From the NCBI GenBank assembly GCA_019694165.1, contig JAIBCL010000001.1:1-64000 (forward strand): 64,000 nucleotides of DNA. The letters are read 5' to 3'. Position 1 is the stretch's first letter, and the number at the start of each line of letters is the position of its first letter. The notes under the pieces were generated by a model that saw only the letters and a program-made list of their open reading frames with translations, ran no database searches and was not told the DNA's origin. This stretch comes from Verrucomicrobiaceae bacterium. GTDB taxonomy: Bacteria > Verrucomicrobiota > Verrucomicrobiia > Verrucomicrobiales > Verrucomicrobiaceae. This document shows, one piece after another, positions 57,602 through 64,000 of the stretch. Both the position numbers and the translations under genes were made by a program.

Positions 57602-60600
57602 TTACGGCGTGAAGACCACGTTGTCGAACACAGTGCCACACAGCGTGGTCGTGCTCCCGCTGCCGACGATGATGCCGCAAACCACACCCGATCCCAAGGC
57701 GACACTCTTGCTGGACACCAGTGTCCAGTTCACGCCATCACTGGACTTGTAGCCGTTGATCGTGTTGCCGGAACGCGTGAGCTTCACCCACACGTTCGGC
57801 AGCGTGCCGGTGCCACCGGTCACGGTCGTGTCCGCGCTGCTCGCCTTGGTACGATATTGGTAGCGGTACGTTCCATCGGGCGAGATGCCCATGAAGACCG
57901 ACTTCGCGCCCGTCGCCGTCGTGTCGCGGATCATGATGCCGGCGCGTGCGCTGGTGCCGGTGTTCTGCATCGAAGTGATGCGCGCGCTGATCTCACCATC
58001 TCCGCTCATCGTCTGCTGGCACAGCAGACCGGCGTCTCCCGTACCGCCGATCACACCCGCGCCATTGAGCGTGTAGGCGCTGGCAAAATACTCCGCGCGG
58101 CCCGTGGCGGTGACGGTGCCGAGCTGCTGCGTGATCCACTGGCTCGGGAACGGCGTGATCTGCACGTTGTCGAACGTCGAGGTGGCGAGGTTCGAGGTGT
58201 CGCCCGATGACGTCGCGAGTCCCGCGAGCATGGTGGTCACGCCGCTGAGCGTGAGGCTGCCGGAGTTCGTCCACGTCGTGCCATCGGCTGAGCGGTAGGC
58301 CGTGATCACGCCGCCGCTGCGCGTGAGACGCAGCCAGTTGTTCGGCATCGCGTTTGCCGCGGCCACACTCGCCGCCGTGGCGCTGCCGCCGGTCGTCGCG
58401 CGCGATGAGAAGGTGAAGTTGCCCGCCTTCACGGACATCCACGCGACCTTCGCTCCAGTGGCCGTGCCGTCACGCAACATCACGCCGGCATTTGCATTCG
58501 CCGGGCCGCCTAGCGCGGTGAGCCGGGCGCGGAATTCACCGTCGGCGGTGAGCGGCTGGCTGGCGAACTGGAACGCATCCGCCGTACCATTCACTCCGAC
58601 GCCAGCACCGGCCTGATTGAACACGCCGCCACCAGTGACGGTGGCGCCGGTGCGGCCGGTGGTACCAATGTCCGCCGTGGACCATGGCGCGCCGAGTGGC
58701 GGCGCGGTCACGGTGATCTGCAGCGTCGCCGTGTCAAAAAGACCGCCGGCATCGGTGACGCGCACGCTCCATGAATTCACGCCCACGTCGGTGATCGCGG
58801 GAGTGCCGCTGAGAGCACCGTTTCCGGCGACACTGAGCCACGCGGGGCCGCTGGTCTTCGAAAAGGTGAGCGTGTCTCCAGCGTCGGGATCGGTCGCGTC
58901 ACTTGCCACACTGCTCGAATAAGCGGAGCCGATGGTGCCGTTCGGCTTCGTAAACGAATGCAGCGTCCACACCGGCGGATTGTTCACCGTCTGCACGGTG
59001 ATGTGCAGCACCGTGTCGATGAAGAGGCCGCCGCTGTCCGTCACTCGGATGGTCCACTGATTCGCACCGACATCGCCCACGCCCGGTGTGCCGGAGAGTG
59101 CGCCGGAGGTGGACACGCCGAGCCACGCGGGGCCGCTCTGCTTTGTAAACGTAAGCACGTCGCCTGGATTCGGATCGGTGAAATCACCTGCGAGCGATGA
59201 CGAGTAAGCAACGCCGCGCGTCGCGTCCGGCTTCGTGATCGAAGCGGGACCCGTTGGCGGCATGTTCGGCAGCGGCACGGTGATCGTGACCATCGCGAGG
59301 CCGGAGCGGAGCGGATACACCCAGCCGATGCCACGGTCTTGCGCGGCCACTTGCAAATTGAAGACCGTGCCCTGCACGAGTCCCGCTGCGTTCGCAACGC
59401 TGATCGCTCCGCTTAGCGGATCGATGGCGAAGGTGCCCGCCGTGTTGCCGCTCAAGATCGCGTACACTGGCGTTTCAAGTTCAGGGTCAGTCGCGGACAC
59501 GGAGCCGACGACGGTGCCGTTCGTTGTGTTGGAGGCGACGCTCCACGAGTAGCTGCCGCTCGCGAACGACGGCGTGGCATTCAAATCAAACGCGGTGAGC
59601 ACCGAGCCGGGTATGATGGTCGGAGTGCTGATGCCCGGGCCCGTCCACGCCACCTGCACATGATCCGTGCCGCCGCCCTGATGGTGCAGCGTCTGCAAAT
59701 AATAAGTCTGCCCTGCAGTCAGCGCCACCGGCGCGGAGGTCTGCTGCGCGGGCAGGTAGGCGAAGTTGTCGTAGGGCGTGTTGTTCACGTTGTTGATGAT
59801 GCGCGTGGCACCCGCGCCGCTCGCGTTCGTGGAGAACCACAGCTCGGCATCGTCATTCGATGACATGTAGAAGGTGTAAGTGCCCGACACCGTCGGCGTG
59901 AGCAGCGCCTGAATGCGGGAGCCGTAATTGATCGCCGACTGCGACGCGGTGGAGAACGACGCGTATGTCACCGTGCTCGTCGGTTGATACGGATAAGAGG
60001 GCAGCGCGAGCAGAGCCGCCACGTTTGCGATGATCGCGGACCAGCGCTGCTGGATGATGCCGGCGGCATTCACTCCCGTGGCGGCGAGCACGTTCACGGT
60101 CACCGTTGCGGTGCCGCCGAGCGGCGGCGCGCCATTGTCAGACGCGGCAACCGTCAGCGTGTAAACCGGCGTGGTGCCCGCATTCAGCACGCCCGGTGTC
60201 GCGACAAACAGGCGGCCCGTGGATGCATCGATGCCAAAGACACCGCCCGTGTTCCCCGCCGTGATTGCGTAGCTGCCAAAGGTGTCCTGGCGGTTCACGT
60301 CACTCGTCGTCACCGTGCCTGCCGTCTGGCCATGCACGGCATCCTCGCGCACGGCGAACGTCGCGGAATGCACCGTCGGCGCATAGTTTTGATACACTGG
60401 CGACAAATAGAGGCCGCTCACGATTTGGCGCGAGATGCCAGGTCCCTGCCACGCCACCGAGACGTGATCGCTAGCAATCGCGCCCGCGCCCTTTTTGTGC
60501 CGGACTTCGAGCCAATACGGCTGGCCGGCCGTCAGCGCCACCGTCGCACTCTGCTGCGAGGGCGACTCATCCCAGCCATACAGCGCCGTCGAGGTCGCGA

Positions 60601-63208
60601 CGGATGCGACCACGCTCGCGCTGGCCTGCGTGTCGTTCGTGCCGAGCCACAGCTCGCTCGCATCCGACGAAGCGATCCAGAACGTGTAGCTGCCCGTCAC
60701 CGGCGGCAGCAAATGCACGCGCATCGTATCGCCGTAGTCCGTGCCATGCGTGCCACCGTGCAGCGTGGGGAGGAATTCCTCCTTCGTCGGCGAGTTCGGG
60801 AAGGCCGCATTCCCCGTGAGATCGGAGACTGCCGTGCCAGTGATGTTGTCAAAATAAGTGCGCACCACGCGGCCAGGCTCGTAGCCGTCGGCGGCGTTGA
60901 TCATCGTCACGGTCACGCTTGCCGATGCGGTGAGAGCGGGCGTCGCGGTATCCGCCACGGCAATCGTGAGATTGAAGACCGTGTCGCTGGTGATCTCAAT
61001 GTCCGAGGCCATCGTCAGCCAGCCCGTGCCCGGCTCGATGGAAAACACGCCGGCTGAATTGCCGCCAGTGATGCTGTAGGTCGGAAAATCAAAGTGATCC
61101 TGGTCCGCGCCGTTCACTCGCAGCAGCTTCGTGCCCGCGCGCGTGTGCTCCATGATCGTCACCGATGCCGGTTGCACCGTCGGCGCCTCGTTCACATTCG
61201 TCACAGTCACCACCGTGCGCACGGTTTCATTCCATGCGGAGTTCCCGTAGGTGAGTGACACGAACAACTCAAACGCGGCAGGATCGTCCCAGCGGAGCGA
61301 CAGCGCCTCGAAGTCGATGGCAGCCACGTTTGCCACCGTCAACTGGCCCGTGTCAGCATCGATGGCGAATGCACCGTTCGCATTCCCGCTCGTGATGGCG
61401 TAGGCCGGAGAGGCTCCACCGTGGCTGGTGGTCGGCGTCACCGTGCCCACCACCGTTCCCGCCGGTGAATTCTCCACCACGCTGAACCGCTGCGACTGCT
61501 GCCCGCCCGCGACCGTGCCCGTGATGTAATAGCTGCCGAGGCTCGCATAGTCGGAGTAGCCCGTCGCCAGATCACCGCGGCCCACGCCGCTCACTCGCAG
61601 CAGATACTCGCCCGCAGCGAGCGTGGTGGAGACCGTCGCATTCAGCGCCAGATCGGGATTGTCAGATGCGATCACAGTGCCCGTGCCCGCATCCACGAGT
61701 TCCGCGAGCAGGTCGATGTTCGGATACGTCGAGGCCGGGCTCACGTTCAGCGTGACCGCTCCGCCGGAGGTTACAAAGCGATACGCATCGACGTCGTCGC
61801 GCGTCTCGATGATGCCTTCGTTCGACACCGAGTTGTCGCTCATGATTTCGAGCTGGCGCGCCGTCGCCAGAGTGTCGCCGGAATCATCCGCGCGATACGC
61901 CACGTTGTTGTTCACCGTCGTGATGATGCCGAGGTCATCCTGCGTGGGATTGCTCGCATTCGGATACTCGCCGTGCGACCACTGAGTCACCGCGCGGCTG
62001 TAAGCGCTGCCCATGATCGGCGCCCAGCTCGTCGCTCCCGTGCCACCGTGGCCCGCGTAGTATTCTTGATTCGGCAGCAGACCGTGATGATAGAGGCCCA
62101 GCGTGTGGCCCACTTCGTGTGAAATGACCTCCGCGCAATTCTTGCCACCAATCAAATACGCCCAGCAGACCGGATCGCCCGACCAGTTGAACGAACCGAC
62201 GATCGAACCGCCCGACGTACCCGAATACGGCGTCGCCACCATCGTCGGCGTGATGATCATGTGAACGCGGCTGCCCTCCGGCGCCTTGTCATACACGAGG
62301 CGGTCCGTCGTCACATTGATGTTCATCGGCACGAAGTCCTCGGCCACCAGCTTCCACACATCGAAGATCTGCGCGTTCGAGAGACCCGATGCCGCCGCAT
62401 CAAAATCACCCCAGTAAGCGAACGGTCCCGTCTCACCATCGAAGTCCAGATAGATCACCGCCGTCGCGCCCGGCAGACTTTGCAGAGGCGTCACAGTCTG
62501 GTACACCGGATTCGGAATGTTCGTCGGATGCGTCTCCGGCGCGGCTTGATAGTCCGGCTGCGCAGCCGCGCACACCACATGCTCCATCACCGTCTCGCGC
62601 ATCAGCGCACCCCTGCCCTGCCCGCCCCGCACCAATTCAAACGCCGCTCCGCTCGCATTCAGCACCGCATGACCCACCAGCCAGCCAGCCTTGCCGGCCA
62701 CCGTCTGACGCTGGAAATAAAACCACCCGTTCTCCGGTGTCGCGAGTTTGCCACGCACCCACTGCACGCCGAGGCCATCGCGCTTCATCGCATCGATGCT
62801 TCCGCTCGCCATGCGGCCGTCCGCCAGAGTGAACTCCGCCTTCTTCCCGCCCGCCTTCACCAGATTGTCGATGAAATCCGCCGGCACCTCGCGCGACGAC
62901 GGATTCTTCGGTGCCAGCACCAGCGGACGGATGTCACGCGGCGCGTTCGCTTGATCCGTATCCAGCGGAGCAACGGACTGCCCGGCCTTCGTCTGCACCA
63001 CGAGCGCCTTCTCCGCGCGGCTCGGTCCTCGCCCAGCCTGCGGCTTCGCTTCAGCCGCGGAAGACACCTCGCTTTTGACCACTGCCTCCGACCCTGACGG
63101 AGAGAAAGCAGACTGACTTTGTTCACTGCCGAAACGGAGAACCACCCATCCGATGATTCCGACCGCAACGACCAACTGCACCATGATACCGAGCCGGGAA
63201 CTCTTCAT
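57602..63208 (-). CDS. Giant surface metalloprotease with PA14, cadherin and Ig modules
   Basis: The start MKSSRLGIMVQLVVAVGIIG (63208) gives 1,868 residues with an N-terminal membrane span. Residues about 230-420 hold a metalloprotease domain with the zinc site ISHEVGHTLGLYHHGL (about 360-375). A pre-peptidase PPC domain follows (about 443-550), then cadherin-like units (about 570-770), PA14 (about 776-936), cadherin, a second PA14 (about 1049-1203) and another cadherin. Two Putative-Ig (He_PIG) units (SSLAGDFTDPNPGDVLTFTK, ASDATDPDAGDTLTFSKTSG) and two LamG/DUF1349-like modules end the chain. PA14 and LamG often bind glycans. It probably digests proteins at the cell surface. Confidence 0.85.
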   Translation of the reverse strand: MKSSRLGIMVQLVVAVGIIGWVVLRFGSEQSQSAFSPSGSEAVVKSEVSSAAEAKPQAGRGPSRAEKALVVQTKAGQSVAPLDTDQANAPRDIRPLVLAPKNPSSREVPADFIDNLVKAGGKKAEFTLADGRMASGSIDAMKRDGLGVQWVRGKLATPENGWFYFQRQTVAGKAGWLVGHAVLNASGAAFELVRGGQGRGALMRETVMEHVVCAAAQPDYQAAPETHPTNIPNPVYQTVTPLQSLPGATAVIYLDFDGETGPFAYWGDFDAAASGLSNAQIFDVWKLVAEDFVPMNINVTTDRLVYDKAPEGSRVHMIITPTMVATPYSGTSGGSIVGSFNWSGDPVCWAYLIGGKNCAEVISHEVGHTLGLYHHGLLPNQEYYAGHGGTGATSWAPIMGSAYSRAVTQWSHGEYPNASNPTQDDLGIITTVNNNVAYRADDSGDTLATARQLEIMSDNSVSNEGIIETRDDVDAYRFVTSGGAVTLNVSPASTYPNIDLLAELVDAGTGTVIASDNPDLALNATVSTTLAAGEYLLRVSGVGRGDLATGYSDYASLGSYYITGTVAGGQQSQRFSVVENSPAGTVVGTVTPTTSHGGASPAYAITSGNANGAFAIDADTGQLTVANVAAIDFEALSLRWDDPAAFELFVSLTYGNSAWNETVRTVVTVTNVNEAPTVQPASVTIMEHTRAGTKLLRVNGADQDHFDFPTYSITGGNSAGVFSIEPGTGWLTMASDIEITSDTVFNLTIAVADTATPALTASASVTVTMINAADGYEPGRVVRTYFDNITGTAVSDLTGNAAFPNSPTKEEFLPTLHGGTHGTDYGDTMRVHLLPPVTGSYTFWIASSDASELWLGTNDTQASASVVASVATSTALYGWDESPSQQSATVALTAGQPYWLEVRHKKGAGAIASDHVSVAWQGPGISRQIVSGLYLSPVYQNYAPTVHSATFAVREDAVHGQTAGTVTTSDVNRQDTFGSYAITAGNTGGVFGIDASTGRLFVATPGVLNAGTTPVYTLTVAASDNGAPPLGGTATVTVNVLAATGVNAAGIIQQRWSAIIANVAALLALPSYPYQPTSTVTYASFSTASQSAINYGSRIQALLTPTVSGTYTFYMSSNDDAELWFSTNASGAGATRIINNVNNTPYDNFAYLPAQQTSAPVALTAGQTYYLQTLHHQGGGTDHVQVAWTGPGISTPTIIPGSVLTAFDLNATPSFASGSYSWSVASNTTNGTVVGSVSATDPELETPVYAILSGNTAGTFAIDPLSGAISVANAAGLVQGTVFNLQVAAQDRGIGWVYPLRSGLAMVTITVPLPNMPPTGPASITKPDATRGVAYSSSLAGDFTDPNPGDVLTFTKQSGPAWLGVSTSGALSGTPGVGDVGANQWTIRVTDSGGLFIDTVLHITVQTVNNPPVWTLHSFTKPNGTIGSAYSSSVASDATDPDAGDTLTFSKTSGPAWLSVAGNGALSGTPAITDVGVNSWSVRVTDAGGLFDTATLQITVTAPPLGAPWSTADIGTTGRTGATVTGGGVFNQAGAGVGVNGTADAFQFASQPLTADGEFRARLTALGGPANANAGVMLRDGTATGAKVAWMSVKAGNFTFSSRATTGGSATAASVAAANAMPNNWLRLTRSGGVITAYRSADGTTWTNSGSLTLSGVTTMLAGLATSSGDTSNLATSTFDNVQITPFPSQWITQQLGTVTATGRAEYFASAYTLNGAGVIGGTGDAGLLCQQTMSGDGEISARITSMQNTGTSARAGIMIRDTTATGAKSVFMGISPDGTYRYQYRTKASSADTTVTGGTGTLPNVWVKLTRSGNTINGYKSSDGVNWTLVSSKSVALGSGVVCGIIVGSGSTTTLCGTVFDNVVFTP

Positions 63209-63366
63209 ATTGCCTGGATTTGTTTTGGTTTGAACGCCGGCTGGCCGCCAGCGCGCCAATTCAACCGGCAAATGCACAAAATGCCAAGACAAATCCACCC
63301 GCTGTTTTTCGGTCTTGCCAGAGACCGCCGTCGTATCGCAGGATGAATGGCGAACGCGCAATCCCG

Positions 63367-64000
63367 ATGTCCAAATCGCCTTCATCTTCTCCCGCTCCAC
63401 GCCGGCCGCTGAGCCGCCGTGCACGCCGGTGGATTCTCGCCACATGCGTCGTCACCTTCATGGTGGCCACCACCTTCGTGATCTTCGAAGACCCCTGGCC
63501 CGATGCCCACAACCCTCCCTCATGGCGCTCCTGGCAACGCTGGGTCTATCCGCTGGAGATCAACGCCCCGAACCGTCTGCCGCTGCTGCCGAAAGTGAAA
63601 TTCAACGACATGGCCGTCACGCCCGACGGCCAAAAGCTCTGGCTCGTCGGCGAGCATGGCATGATCATCCACAGCAAGGATGGCGGTGTGACGTGGGAGC
63701 GGCAGGGCGACAAAAACAACATCAATTGGACCATTCCCGCGAACGTTGGCAACAGCATCGACAGTCCGCCGCCAAAAACTAAAACTGAAAACAAAAAATC
63801 AGAGTCGCCTCCCCCCCAATCCACGCAGCCCGAGCCTCCTGCGAACAAACCGGCCGCCGCCCCTCCGGGTCCGAAAGCATCCTTCAAAGCGCCAGTGACG
63901 AAAGTCCGCGAAATCGGCGGCGCGCGTGTGGACGAGAGCCGGTTTCTAGCGGCGGACATCAGTGCCAGGAAGAGTGTCATCCCTCAAGGTGTTGTGCCAA
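63367..64000 (+). CDS. Membrane-anchored BNR/Ycf48-type repeat protein (partial)
   Basis: The frame from ATG 63367 (MSKSPSSSPAPRRPLSRRAR then RWILATCVVTFMVATTFVIF) is open to the window edge, so at least 211 residues are present; an ATG at 63343 would add eight. One membrane span lies at about 22-39. PDGQKLWLVGEHGMIIHSKD followed by GGVTWERQ is a BNR/Asp-box repeat as in Ycf48- and sialidase-type beta-propellers. A Pro/Lys-rich linker follows, and the propeller probably resumes past the edge. The gene is divergent from the giant metalloprotease, with about 160 bases between them. Confidence 0.82.
   Translation, partial: MSKSPSSSPAPRRPLSRRARRWILATCVVTFMVATTFVIFEDPWPDAHNPPSWRSWQRWVYPLEINAPNRLPLLPKVKFNDMAVTPDGQKLWLVGEHGMIIHSKDGGVTWERQGDKNNINWTIPANVGNSIDSPPPKTKTENKKSESPPPQSTQPEPPANKPAAAPPGPKASFKAPVTKVREIGGARVDESRFLAADISARKSVIPQGVVP

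Overview
The window looks like a chromosomal segment of a GC-rich Gram-negative bacterium of the PVC group, most likely Verrucomicrobia (a Verrucomicrobiaceae / Prosthecobacter-like organism). The reasons are: three DUF1501 proteins and a DUF1549/DUF1553 (PSCyt2-PSD1) protein beside a secreted sulfatase and an SGNH hydrolase, a combination typical of Planctomycetes and Verrucomicrobia; Kdo-lipopolysaccharide genes (kdsB, kdsD), so an outer membrane is present; very large PA14/cadherin/PKD surface proteins; and short dispersed repeats of the kind common in this group. The genus is an inference from gene content, and no rRNA or tRNA gene was seen to confirm it.

Layout. 1-1011: the cut end of an IS3-type transposase, a 42-bp tandem repeat and non-coding DNA. 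1012-2912: an unknown protein with an FN3-like end and a collagen-like protein. About 2926-4890: a decayed integron, with a broken intI start on the + strand and three outward-facing cassettes on the - strand separated by two attC-like sites. 4904-7142: a gene remnant and four small unknown genes, three of them joined by ATGA/GTGA overlaps. 7163-23387: secreted hydrolases, the sulfatase, three DUF1501 proteins, DUF1549/1553, an ORF6N protein, a phospholipase-D-like protein, an RlmM-like methyltransferase and an esterase. 23388-26179: a repeat-rich stretch with a broken duplicate of a gene end, then an intact TPR protein with a conflict-type N-terminus. 26252-31921: a leftward run of purE, purK, a beta-carbonic anhydrase lipoprotein, a voltage-gated cation channel, TerC, a hibernation factor and a YugP peptidase. 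32089-34424: a LysR regulator, an Rpn-type nuclease and a P-II-like fragment. 34444-38790: a complete tripartite DevBCA/MacB-type exporter with its outer-membrane channel. 38967-49095: a TPM protein, surface and secreted proteins, two large alpha/beta hydrolases, a thioredoxin-like protein and an endonuclease/phosphatase-fold protein. 49323-55112: pyrG, kdsB, an unknown membrane-anchored protein, a glycosyltransferase and kdsD, i.e. Kdo and cell-envelope sugar supply. 55234-64000: a PKD-type secreted protein, a repeat protein with one membrane span, a roughly 1,870-residue multi-domain metalloprotease and the start of a BNR-type protein running off the window.

How the parts work together. kdsD makes arabinose-5-phosphate for Kdo, kdsB activates Kdo with CTP, and pyrG makes that CTP; the neighbouring glycosyltransferase fits envelope polysaccharide synthesis. 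PurK consumes bicarbonate and sits just downstream of a carbonic anhydrase, although the anhydrase carries a lipoprotein signal. The sulfatase, SGNH hydrolase, esterase and DUF1501/DUF1549 set suggests breakdown of sulfated or esterified polymers outside the cytoplasm. The most striking items are the fossil integron, a channel whose selectivity filter reads TLDDWG (calcium-like), and a TPR gene with near-identical 126-bp internal repeats beside its own broken copy.
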